Below, piece after piece: positions 1 to 5,964 of a stretch of 6,448 bases of DNA. The first letter of the stretch is position 1; each line of letters opens with the position of its first letter. Under the pieces are notes generated by a model, which ran no database searches, was not told where the DNA came from, and worked only from the letters and a program-made list of their open reading frames with translations. The position numbers were made by a program, and so were the translations under genes. The stretch is from Bacillota bacterium (lineage in GTDB: Bacteria > Bacillota > Desulfitobacteriia > Desulfitobacteriales > JAJXUE01): positions 1 through 6,448 of the forward strand of contig JAJYNB010000020.1 in NCBI GenBank assembly GCA_021786555.1, given 5' to 3'.

Positions 1-103
1 TATGGTGATTGAGGCAATTGAGTCAGGCGCCAGGGACTTCATTGTCAAACCCTTTCCGTCTGAACGATTAGTGGAAGCCGTGTCTAGAGCGTTAGGCAGG
101 TAA
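1..103 (+). CDS. cheY: CheY-type chemotaxis response regulator, C-terminal fragment
   Basis: The 5' end lies outside the window. The readable frame begins at position 2 and gives 33 residues before TAA at 101-103. Visible are the alpha4-beta5-alpha5 part of a receiver domain: a segment reading AIESGARDFIVKPF, then an amphipathic final helix (ERLVEAVSRAL). The KP pair after beta5 contains the invariant receiver lysine that contacts the phosphoryl group. There is no output domain after the receiver, so the protein is a stand-alone CheY-like regulator; about 85 residues, including the phosphorylated Asp, are missing. Family knowledge: CheY~P produced by CheA binds the flagellar motor switch. It sits 5 nt upstream of cheC, whose product dephosphorylates CheY~P, which supports the CheY call over another single-domain receiver. 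The exact paralogue cannot be settled from this fragment. Confidence 0.85.
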   Translation, partial: MVIEAIESGARDFIVKPFPSERLVEAVSRALGR

Positions 104-108
104 CGGCA

Positions 109-705
109 GTGGATAGTACAGGGTTGAGTTTGGAACAATTGGATGCTTTGCAGGAGCTTACCAACATCGGTGCTTCCCATGCCGCTACAGCTTTATCCCA
201 TCTTTTGAAGGCTAGGGTTGTCCTCAATGTGCCATCGGTTCAGATAGTACCTTTCCAGAAGATAAATACCGTGGTGGGGGATCCCAGTTCCCTGATTGTC
301 GCGGTGTACTTGAAAGTTTTTGGTGATTCACCCGGTAAGGCGCTGTTCCTGTTTGACTACGAAAACGCGCTGCGTATCGCCGAAACGCTGAATACCCCCT
401 GCGGTGAGGATCTTTATCGGGATGAGATGGCCCTGTCGGCTTTGAAAGAGGTAGGCAATATTTTATTAGGTTCATTTTTGACTGCGTTGGCGAGACTAAC
501 CAGGCTCAAATTGAGTTTCTCGGTGCCCGCTATTGCGGTGGACATGGCCGGGGCAATTCTTGACGCTGTAATGTTGGATGGCGAATATCTGGATGACTGG
601 GTTTTTATCGACACAAAATTTTCCGGTAATCAAGTCGAGGGCACGTTGGCCTTCCTGCCGGATTCGGGCACTCTGAATAACCTGTTGGGAGCCTTAGGAC
701 TATGA
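109..705 (+). CDS. cheC: CheC, CheY-P phosphatase
   Basis: This encodes 198 residues from a GTG start. An AGGT at 98-101, overlapping the cheY stop, serves as ribosome binding site about 8 nt upstream. CheC is a cytoplasmic phosphatase of CheY~P in chemotaxis systems of Bacillus/Thermotoga type. Both pseudo-symmetric active-site helices are visible and intact, matching the family pattern (D/S)-x3-E-x2-N-x22-P. The first is D12, E16, N19, P42 and the second is S110, E114, N117, P140. The segments ELTNIGASHAATALS and ALKEVGNILLGSFL are typical CheC. Having both sites makes it a CheC rather than a single-site CheX or a degenerate copy, and the length is normal for CheC (~200 residues). The stop overlaps the cheD start by 4 nt, so translation is probably coupled. 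This fits the known CheC-CheD complex, in which CheD stimulates CheC. Confidence 0.96.
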   Translation: MDSTGLSLEQLDALQELTNIGASHAATALSHLLKARVVLNVPSVQIVPFQKINTVVGDPSSLIVAVYLKVFGDSPGKALFLFDYENALRIAETLNTPCGEDLYRDEMALSALKEVGNILLGSFLTALARLTRLKLSFSVPAIAVDMAGAILDAVMLDGEYLDDWVFIDTKFSGNQVEGTLAFLPDSGTLNNLLGALGL

Positions 706-1187
706 GTGCTATGATAAGCGTAGGGATGGCTGAAATCAAAATAACGAAAGCTCCCCACCGGTTGGTTACCACCGGCTTGGGTTCTTGTATAGGCCTATGC
801 GTTTATGACCCGGTGAGCAAAATCGGGGGCATGGCCCATATTGTGCTGCCCAGAGTCACAAGTCTGGGGGACGGTGACTCTGGAGGTAAGTATGCTGTTA
901 CTGCCATTCCCTTGTTGGTGGAAAACATGTTGAAGTTTGGCGCCAACCGGTACCGGCTTGCTGCCAAGATGGCTGGAGGTGCGGAAATGTTTTCCTTCCC
1001 AGGCCAGAATTCGGTACTGAAAATTGGCGAACGCAATGCCGAGACGATCAGGGAAATTCTGGACGATGCGGGAATCCCGCTGTTATCGCAAGAAGTAGGC
1101 GGCAGTTTCGGGCGGACAATCGAATTTAACACCGAGAACGGGAAATTGTGGGTCAGGACGATTAACTATGGTGAACGGATTATATAG
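702..1187 (+). CDS. cheD: CheD, chemoreceptor glutamine deamidase
   Basis: This encodes 161 residues. The ATG at 702 forms an ATGA overlap with the cheC stop; a second in-frame ATG at 711 is a less likely alternative. CheD deamidates specific glutamines of methyl-accepting chemotaxis proteins and binds CheC. The catalytic triad of the family is present with the spacing known from Thermotoga CheD: Thr23, Cys29 in TGLGSCIG, and His46 in AHIVLP. The KMAGGAEMF stretch (89-97) and the C-terminal GGSFGRTIEFNTENG segment (133-147) are also characteristic. Length is normal. Adjacent cheC and cheD imply reciprocal control: CheC sequesters or is activated by CheD depending on CheY~P. Nothing suggests truncation or loss of activity. 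Confidence 0.96.
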   Translation: MSAMISVGMAEIKITKAPHRLVTTGLGSCIGLCVYDPVSKIGGMAHIVLPRVTSLGDGDSGGKYAVTAIPLLVENMLKFGANRYRLAAKMAGGAEMFSFPGQNSVLKIGERNAETIREILDDAGIPLLSQEVGGSFGRTIEFNTENGKLWVRTINYGERII

Positions 1188-1201
1188 ACCTATGCTTGAT
1201 G

Positions 1202-1211
1202 AGGGGAGGTG
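1202..1211 (+). promoter_or_regulatory. Ribosome binding site that sets the cheW start
   Basis: A strong Shine-Dalgarno (core GGAGG at 1205-1209) lies after the cheD stop. It overlaps the in-frame GTG at 1209, so that GTG cannot be the start. The TTG at 1218 is 8 nt downstream of the core, ideal spacing. Confidence 0.8.
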
Positions 1212-1217
1212 GCCGTA

Positions 1218-1646
1218 TTGTCTGAGCAGTTAGTGGTGTTCGGTTTAAACAACGAAGAATATGCCCTCTTGGTCAGTGCTGTGCGGGAGATTACCAAACT
1301 GGAGGACATAACCCATGTTCCCGATACGCCGTCTTATATCAAAGGGATAATCAACCTAAGGGGTAAGGCCATACCGGTGATCGATATCCACCGGCGGCTG
1401 GGGCTGCCCCGCTCCCGCTGTTCCCTGGCCCTAATCGCTGAAATAGGCGGCATTACCCTTGGGTTGGCGGTAAATGAGGTCAAGGAAGTCAGCACCCTGG
1501 GCGAGGTCCAGCCTGCACCGCCCATTGTGAGTACGCCTTTAATTGAGGGGATAATCAATATTCCGAACCGGCTGATCATGGTACTGAAGCTTGAAAGCCT
1601 TATCGGGGTGGAGGAACAGCTGCTGTTAGACAAAGTAGCCGGCTAA
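1218..1646 (+). CDS. cheW: CheW, receptor-kinase coupling protein
   Basis: This encodes 142 residues from a TTG start, chosen because the GGAGG at 1205-1209 sits 8 nt upstream; an apparent GTG three codons earlier lies inside that ribosome binding site. CheW is a cytoplasmic SH3-like scaffold that links chemoreceptors to the histidine kinase CheA in signalling arrays. Visible family features are the N-terminal VVFGLNNEEYALLVSAVREI strand/helix, the signature INLRGKAIPVIDI around residues 45-57, RRLGLP just after it, and a second repeat-like IEGIINIPNRLIMVL near the C-terminus (109-123). Length fits a single-domain CheW; no receiver domain follows, so it is not CheV. About 30 nt separate it from cheD, and an intrinsic terminator follows directly, making it the last gene of the che transcript. 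CheA is not in the window. Confidence 0.95.
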   Translation: MSEQLVVFGLNNEEYALLVSAVREITKLEDITHVPDTPSYIKGIINLRGKAIPVIDIHRRLGLPRSRCSLALIAEIGGITLGLAVNEVKEVSTLGEVQPAPPIVSTPLIEGIINIPNRLIMVLKLESLIGVEEQLLLDKVAG

Positions 1647-1647
1647 G

Positions 1648-1681
1648 AAAGGGTCTCTCGCTCACGGGAGACCCTTTTGCT
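1648..1681 (+). terminator. Intrinsic terminator of the che operon
   Basis: A 13-bp stem pairs 1648-1660 with 1665-1677 (one G-U pair) around the loop CTCA. TTTTGCTT follows at 1675-1682. It starts 2 nt after the cheW stop. Read on the - strand, the same hairpin is followed by TTTCTTAG, so it may also stop transcription from the convergent FtsA-like gene. Confidence 0.92.
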
Positions 1682-1690
1682 TACCAGGAC

Positions 1691-1715
1691 GCTGGGACGG
1701 TTCTACCGTCCCAGC
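1691..1715. repeat. Perfect 10-bp palindrome in the convergent intergenic region
   Basis: GCTGGGACGG (1691-1700) and its exact reverse complement (1706-1715) flank a 5-nt spacer, TTCTA. There is no T-run after the hairpin on either strand: an A-run follows on +, and the corresponding T-run precedes it on -. It is therefore not a classical intrinsic terminator. It could be a REP-like intergenic palindrome or an mRNA 3'-end stabiliser for the - strand transcript. The other ~110 bp up to 1825 show nothing recognisable. Confidence 0.7.
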
Positions 1716-1825
1716 TAAAAAAGTCACTTGATGATGGTTGTCTCTTGACCAGCCTGAGAAATAGAGCTTCTTAGGTCTGCTGTGGTCGAATTGATATTTC
1801 CCCATTTCAGTCTCTGATGCAGGGC

Positions 1826-3949
1826 TTACTCCCAGTCGAGAATTATGGAGTCACCGAAGCCGATAGGACTGGTGAATTCGGCGGGTTGGCTGTTTATCTG
1901 CATGCTAAGGCGGGATTTGCCGGGTGGGGGGGCCGGTTTGAAATCAAGGTACTTGAACAGGTCGGAAAAAATCAATTGCTGCTGAGAAGATATATATTCC
2001 AACTGGTCGCCGGCCTGAAGGGGTTCATCCCCATAGGCTGGTTGGCCATTCAGCCTCAGTTGGAGGCGGGGACCGGGCAGGGAGCGGGGTTGACCGTTCA
2101 GGGTGATGTCCACAAACACCGGGCCGCTCTGGGGGGCCACATCCCTCACACGCCAGCGGGGGTATACCTCGTCCAGCAGTTCCAGGCTGTCCCCGTCATT
2201 TACAGGGGAGTCGGTCCCTACCGGCTTGCCGTTGAGCAGGATTGCCCCCAGGGTATAGCGCAGAGATCGTTTATGCCCGTTAACCGTTATTTCCATCTCG
2301 CCCTCAAAAGGAGGGTCTACTTCCAAATAGAGCAGCAAACCCATGACCGTAGTTATGGGCTCCCAGACTATCTCGGCCCTGTCAACCAGAGCGGTTTGGG
2401 GAGATACCAAAGACTGGTTCATGCTGATGCGCGGCACCACTTTGATATCGCTGCCGTTTAACCTGACCTTGAATTCCTGCAAATCAGGAATAACGTCCTT
2501 GATGGTTCCCTTGCCCTGGGCTCCATCCCGGGCAGGGGTGACTTCCAGGCGGTCGTCGGGCTGCAGGGAGGTCGTTAGATCCGCAATTTGCTGGTTGCGT
2601 CGGATGGTGGCTGAAACACCCAACTCGCCTTTAATTATCTTTAATTCGCCATTGACCGTGACAGTGAGGGCCAGGCCGGGCTTGCCGTGCAGCTTGCGCA
2701 GGTTGAAACCGGCAGCCAGCAAAGCATCGGCCACGCTGCCGGCATTCAGGCTAAACAGACGTACCGGTCGCTTATTGACCTCCACATGCAAGAGGTTCAA
2801 GGCTTGTTCGTTCAGGGAAGTTACGGCAATTCCAATGGGGGTGATGCATTCGGGACCAGTGAGTTTGCTCAACTCACCGTGCAGGCCGGAAATGACTTCC
2901 TTCCCCCGGACAGCCACCCTCTGACCGGGCAACTCTAGACAGGATGCCAACTGCTCCGGCAGGGCGGGGGTGAGGCTGCCACCCCCAATCAAAACCACCG
3001 CGCTCGGGGGCTTGAGGTTATTCAAGGTGAGAATCTTGTCGGCGATGGCCCGGGCCAGGGACTTCACCCCCGGGATGATCTGCCCCAACACCTGGGAGGA
3101 TTCCAGTTGATGGGTAATACCCAGCACGTCCTGAAAAGCCAGGGGTCCGGGCGGGTAAAGCGAGCGTTTTACCTGCTCACCTACGTTAAAATCAAGTACA
3201 AATTCCTGGCAGAGGCATTCTGTAATCTCATCTCCGGCCAAAGGCACCATGGCGTAATTTTGGATTGTACCGCCTGAGACCAGGGCTATATCGGAGGTGC
3301 CGGCCCCGATGTCCACCAGGGCCAGGTTCAGGCTTCGCATATTGGGCGGAATGACCACGTTGAGGGCGGCTATAGGTTCCAGAGTGAGGGTTCTCATGAC
3401 CAGATTGCAGTTCTTCAGAACGGAATACAGGGAATCTACCACGGAGCGGGGTAGGAAGGTAGCTATCACCTCGGCCTCAATTTGGGAACCACGGTGGTGT
3501 ACCAGGCTGGTGAGAGGGACGTTATCCAGTTTGTAACCTACGACGCTGTACCCAACGCACTGATAATAGAGGTCTCCTTCATCGCTCAGGGCTGCCTGGG
3601 CCTGCTGGACTGCAGCCAGTTCCAGTTCCAAAACCTGCTGGCCTTTGATTTCTTCCAGGGAAAACATCTCCAGAGACGCTGTGCCGCGAAAGGTGCGCAG
3701 GGCACGGCCTGCAGCAGCAACGGCTACCTGTGTCAGGGGACGGCCAAGGCGCTGCTCTAAGCGGTCCTTGACTAGTTGCACTACCCTGGATACTGCTTCT
3801 ATATCGTGAATCTGACCGTCCAGCATGGCCCTGGTGCTGTGCTCAACGACTTCGGCCTCCAAGACTTTAAAGCCTTCCCCGTTTGTTATCCCCACCACGC
3901 CGACCACGCTGCGGGTGCCAATATCCAAGGCGAAAATTTCCCCAGTCAT
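1826..3949 (-). CDS. FtsA-like actin-fold ATPase with long C-terminal repeat region
   Basis: This encodes 707 residues from an ATG start. Residues 1-380 are an FtsA/PilM-type actin fold. The phosphate-1 loop is FALDIGTRSVVGVVG (6-20), phosphate-2 is LVDIGAGTSDIAL (211-223), and the adenosine motif is AVVLIGGGSLTPAL (317-330). An FtsA-like 1C/SHS2 region lies at about 75-170. Residues ~381-707 have no counterpart in ordinary FtsA (about 410-440 residues), and the usual C-terminal membrane-binding amphipathic helix is not evident. Instead there are about five short modules of the form beta-strand-NG...GD-(L/I) at roughly 428-470, 493-529, 552-592, 613-653 and 681-706. I see no signal peptide or membrane helix, so it is probably cytoplasmic. 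It is convergent with che and separated from rib by a terminator, so it is likely its own transcript. ATP binding is well supported. A role in division, sporulation or a cytoskeletal scaffold is inference. It should not be named ftsA without checking for a canonical copy elsewhere in the genome. Confidence 0.9.
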   Translation of the reverse strand: MTGEIFALDIGTRSVVGVVGITNGEGFKVLEAEVVEHSTRAMLDGQIHDIEAVSRVVQLVKDRLEQRLGRPLTQVAVAAAGRALRTFRGTASLEMFSLEEIKGQQVLELELAAVQQAQAALSDEGDLYYQCVGYSVVGYKLDNVPLTSLVHHRGSQIEAEVIATFLPRSVVDSLYSVLKNCNLVMRTLTLEPIAALNVVIPPNMRSLNLALVDIGAGTSDIALVSGGTIQNYAMVPLAGDEITECLCQEFVLDFNVGEQVKRSLYPPGPLAFQDVLGITHQLESSQVLGQIIPGVKSLARAIADKILTLNNLKPPSAVVLIGGGSLTPALPEQLASCLELPGQRVAVRGKEVISGLHGELSKLTGPECITPIGIAVTSLNEQALNLLHVEVNKRPVRLFSLNAGSVADALLAAGFNLRKLHGKPGLALTVTVNGELKIIKGELGVSATIRRNQQIADLTTSLQPDDRLEVTPARDGAQGKGTIKDVIPDLQEFKVRLNGSDIKVVPRISMNQSLVSPQTALVDRAEIVWEPITTVMGLLLYLEVDPPFEGEMEITVNGHKRSLRYTLGAILLNGKPVGTDSPVNDGDSLELLDEVYPRWRVRDVAPQSGPVFVDITLNGQPRSLPGPRLQLRLNGQPAYGDEPLQAGDQLEYISSQQQLIFSDLFKYLDFKPAPPPGKSRLSMQINSQPAEFTSPIGFGDSIILDWE

Positions 3950-4007
3950 GCCAAAACCCCCAAATTATCCAAAACTAGTTAAGTATTCGACATGGATTTT
4001 CAATTTA

Positions 4008-4012
4008 CCTCC
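4008..4012 (-). promoter_or_regulatory. Strong Shine-Dalgarno far upstream of the FtsA-like start
   Basis: On the - strand TTGGAGGTAAATTG contains a consensus GGAGG at 4012-4008, about 58 nt before the ATG at 3949. The ATG itself has only a G-run (GGGGG) as a weak ribosome binding site. The GGAGG could drive a tiny leader ORF: a TTG at 4003 gives 12 codons ending in TAA at 3967-3965, in the same frame as the main gene and 15 nt before its ATG. An alternative ATG at 3993 gives only 4 codons. Confidence 0.35.
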
Positions 4013-4035
4013 AATCTAGAGGGGGGCTTGAGATG

Positions 4036-4085
4036 AATCCGGAGAGAAGAAAGCCGCATCCTTCGGGGTAGCCGTCCGCCGGATT
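4036..4085. repeat. Inverted repeat enclosing a possible small RNA structure
   Basis: AATCCGG (4036-4042) pairs with CCGGATT (4079-4085). Inside, ATCC-TTCG-GGGT (4058-4069) forms a short stem with a UUCG tetraloop when read on +. No T-run follows on either strand, so it is not a terminator. On the - strand it would lie in the leader of the FtsA-like gene if transcription starts upstream of it. I could not match it to a known riboswitch class. Confidence 0.45.
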
Positions 4086-4094
4086 AACGGGAGA

Positions 4095-4135
4095 GCAGAG
4101 AAAAAGAACCATCCGCTTGCGTGCAAATGGTTCTT
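4095..4135 (-). terminator. Intrinsic terminator of the riboflavin operon
   Basis: Read on the - strand, AAGAACCAT (4135-4127) pairs with ATGGTTCTT (4112-4104). An inner TTG/CAA pairing (4117-4119 with 4124-4126) leaves a 4-nt bulge at 4113-4116. A T-rich run (TTCTTTTTCTCT) comes next. It lies about 54 nt downstream of the ribH stop and ends the rib transcript before the FtsA-like gene. Confidence 0.8.
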
Positions 4136-4188
4136 CGGCTTTAGGGCAGAACTGGCGACAAAGCTAGACGTAGTTTTTCAACAGACTC

Positions 4189-4653
4189 CTAGATGGACTT
4201 AAGCAGGTTAGCGGTTTCAATCGCTGTTACGGCCGCATCCCAACCTTTGTTACCGGCCTTGGTCCCGGCCCGTTCAATGGCCTGCTCAATAGAATCGGTG
4301 GTAAGTACGCCGAAAATGACAGGGGTTCCGCTGCGCAGGCTGAGGGCGGCAACGCCCTTGGACACCTCAGCGCTGACATACTCAAAATGAGGGGTGGCGC
4401 CTCGAATCACCGCGCCCAGGCAAATTACGGCGTCGTACTTCTTGCTTTCCACCATTTTCTGCGCGACCAGCGGGATTTCAAAAGCGCCGGGGACCCAAGC
4501 GATGGAAATGCAGTCTTCCTGGACACCGTGGCGTTTAAGGGAATCCAGGGCGCCGCTCAAGAGTTTATTGGTGATAAACTCATTAAAACGGGCTACGACG
4601 ATGCCGATTTTCAGCTTATCCGCAATCAGGTTGCCTTCAAATACTTTTACCAT
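4189..4653 (-). CDS. ribH: 6,7-dimethyl-8-ribityllumazine synthase (RibH)
   Basis: This encodes 154 residues from an ATG start; the ribosome binding site AAGGAG (4667-4662) is 8 nt upstream. It condenses 5-amino-6-ribitylaminouracil with 3,4-dihydroxy-2-butanone 4-phosphate, the penultimate step of riboflavin synthesis, in the cytoplasm, usually as a pentamer or a 60-subunit shell. The substrate-site motifs are all present: ARFNEFI (21-27, aromatic F23 and N24), PGAFEIP (55-61), GAVIRGATPHFEYV (80-93, with H89), GVLTTD (115-120), ERAG (127-130, with R128) and K136 in GNKG. These line up one residue offset from the Bacillus enzyme (F22, H88, R127, K135). Length is standard. It is the last gene of the rib operon, 86 bp after ribBA and followed by a terminator. 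It has no odd features. Confidence 0.98.
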   Translation of the reverse strand: MVKVFEGNLIADKLKIGIVVARFNEFITNKLLSGALDSLKRHGVQEDCISIAWVPGAFEIPLVAQKMVESKKYDAVICLGAVIRGATPHFEYVSAEVSKGVAALSLRSGTPVIFGVLTTDSIEQAIERAGTKAGNKGWDAAVTAIETANLLKSI

Positions 4654-4697
4654 GCTTGTCTCTCCTTCATATGGGGTCGAATTTAGAAAGTAAATTC

Positions 4698-4732
4698 ACC
4701 CTTAGGCTTATGAATGTCATACTTGTTAGGGT
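4698..4732. repeat. Imperfect hairpin between ribBA and ribH
   Basis: In the 86-bp ribBA-ribH gap, ACCCT (4698-4702) pairs with AGGGT (4728-4732) and TATGA (4709-4713) pairs with TCATA (4717-4721), with internal loops between. There is no T-run, so it is not a convincing terminator. It may be an intercistronic mRNA structure upstream of the ribH ribosome binding site. Confidence 0.35.
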
Positions 4733-4739
4733 CACGGGG

Positions 4740-5939
4740 TCAGCGGCCGTAGAGGTAGTGGCCCATTTTGTTGCGTTTGGTGTAGAGGTAGTCACGGTTT
4801 TCTTCTTTAGGAGGGATTTCGATGGGTACGCGCTCGAGAATTTCGATGCCGTAGCCGCTTAAGCCTACCACCTTTTTCGGGTTGTTGGTCATGAGCCGGA
4901 CCTTTTTAATGCCTAGATCGGCCAGCATCTGGGCCCCTACGCCGTAGTCCCGCAGGTCCGGGGCAAAGCCCAGGGCCAGGTTGGCCTCCACAGTGTCAGC
5001 TCCTTCTTCCTGCAGTTTGTAGGCCTTGAGCTTATTCATGAGACCGATACCGCGGCCTTCCTGGCGCATGTACAAGAGCACGCCCCGGCCTTCACGTTCA
5101 ATCTGGCTCAGGGCCTGTGCGAGCTGCTCGCCGCAGTCGCAGCGGTGAGAATGGAATACGTCCCCTGTGAGGCATTCGGAGTGAACCCGCACCAGAACGG
5201 GTTCTTCACCTTTGATGTCACCCTTGATCAAGGCTACATGTTCTTTGAGATCCAGCAGGCTGCGGTAGCCTACAGCCTGGAAATTGCCGAAATCAGTGGG
5301 CAGGCTGACAGTTTCCACCAGCTCAACTAACTTTTCGGTCTGGCGCCGGTAGCGTATCAGCTCTGCTATGGTGAGAATTTTCAAGTCGTACTCCTGGGCG
5401 AACACCTCCAACTGGGGTGTGCGAGCCATAGTGCCGTCGTCGTTCATGATTTCGCAAATGACTCCGGCGGGGTAAAGCCCCGCCAATCGGGCCAGGTCCA
5501 CAGCGGCTTCCGTGTGGCCTGCTCTGACCAGGACCCCGCCGTCTTTGGCCCGCAAGGGGAAGATGTGGCCCGGCCGGCGCAGGTCATCGGGCGCGACTGC
5601 AGGGTTTACCAGGAACTGAACGGTCTCGGACCGCTCGAAGGCGGAAATCCCTGTGGTGGTATCTTTGGCATCGACGGACACGGTAAAGGCTGTGCCGTTG
5701 GGGTCGGTGTTGTGTGAAACCATAGGCCCCAGTTTGAGCTCATCTACACGGTCTCCGGTAAGGGGAACGCAGACCAGGCCGCGTCCCTTGGTAGCCATAA
5801 AGTTGATTGCTTCCGGTGTAACCATGCTGGCGGCCATCAGCAGGTCTCCTTCGTTTTCGCGGTCTTCGTCGTCCACCACAATTATCATACGTCCGCGGCC
5901 GATTTCGCTTATGGCATCCTCAACTGTACAAAAAGACAT
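4740..5939 (-). CDS. ribBA: Bifunctional DHBP synthase / GTP cyclohydrolase II (RibBA)
   Basis: This encodes 399 residues, the usual length for the Firmicutes fusion. ATG is preceded by AGGTG about 7 nt upstream. The N-terminal half (about 1-200) makes 3,4-dihydroxy-2-butanone 4-phosphate from ribulose 5-phosphate. It shows the acidic motif DDEDRENEGD (23-32), TGISAFER (96-103), RPGHIFPL (122-129) and GHTEAAVDLARLAGL (141-155). The C-terminal half (about 205-399) is GTP cyclohydrolase II. It shows RVHSECLTGDVFHSHRCDCG (251-270) with the zinc cysteines C256, C267 and C269, then RQEGRGIGL (292-300), DLRDYGVGAQ (328-337) and TNNPKK (351-356). All the signature motifs I know for both activities are present, so both halves are probably active. 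It lies between ribE and ribH on one transcript. It supplies both branches of the pathway, so it is probably flux-controlling; any FMN riboswitch would be upstream of the operon's first gene, outside the window. Confidence 0.98.
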   Translation of the reverse strand: MSFCTVEDAISEIGRGRMIIVVDDEDRENEGDLLMAASMVTPEAINFMATKGRGLVCVPLTGDRVDELKLGPMVSHNTDPNGTAFTVSVDAKDTTTGISAFERSETVQFLVNPAVAPDDLRRPGHIFPLRAKDGGVLVRAGHTEAAVDLARLAGLYPAGVICEIMNDDGTMARTPQLEVFAQEYDLKILTIAELIRYRRQTEKLVELVETVSLPTDFGNFQAVGYRSLLDLKEHVALIKGDIKGEEPVLVRVHSECLTGDVFHSHRCDCGEQLAQALSQIEREGRGVLLYMRQEGRGIGLMNKLKAYKLQEEGADTVEANLALGFAPDLRDYGVGAQMLADLGIKKVRLMTNNPKKVVGLSGYGIEILERVPIEIPPKEENRDYLYTKRNKMGHYLYGR

Positions 5940-5964
5940 CTTGCTTCACCTGCCATTCATAATA

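Noticed and set aside
224..1633. Open frames on - opposite cheC, cheD and cheW
   Set aside because: Antisense shadows of three recognised chemotaxis genes, without motifs.
1817..2924. Long open frames on + opposite the FtsA-like gene (1817-2461 and 2343-2924)
   Set aside because: They lie wholly or almost wholly antisense to a gene with clear protein motifs. Their translations show no recognisable domain, and I see no convincing ribosome binding site for them.
3950..3990. Possible sigma-A promoter with GATAAT (- strand) just before the FtsA-like ATG
   Set aside because: No acceptable -35 at 16-18 nt upstream, and it would leave almost no leader before the ATG.
4036..4085. Possible tRNA (7-bp acceptor-like stem AATCCGG/CCGGATT)
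   Set aside because: Only 50 nt long, with no anticodon or T arm, and no TTCRANNC box.
4053..4102. Resemblance on + to conserved ends of the FMN riboswitch (CTTCGGGG near the 5' side, CCGGAT and GGGAGAG near the 3' side)
   Set aside because: The large multi-helix core is absent, the match is a few short words, the strand is opposite to the rib genes, and no gene follows on +. It is at most a chance similarity.
4193..4862. Open frames on + across ribH and the 3' end of ribBA
   Set aside because: Shadow frames of well-recognised riboflavin genes, with no family resemblance.
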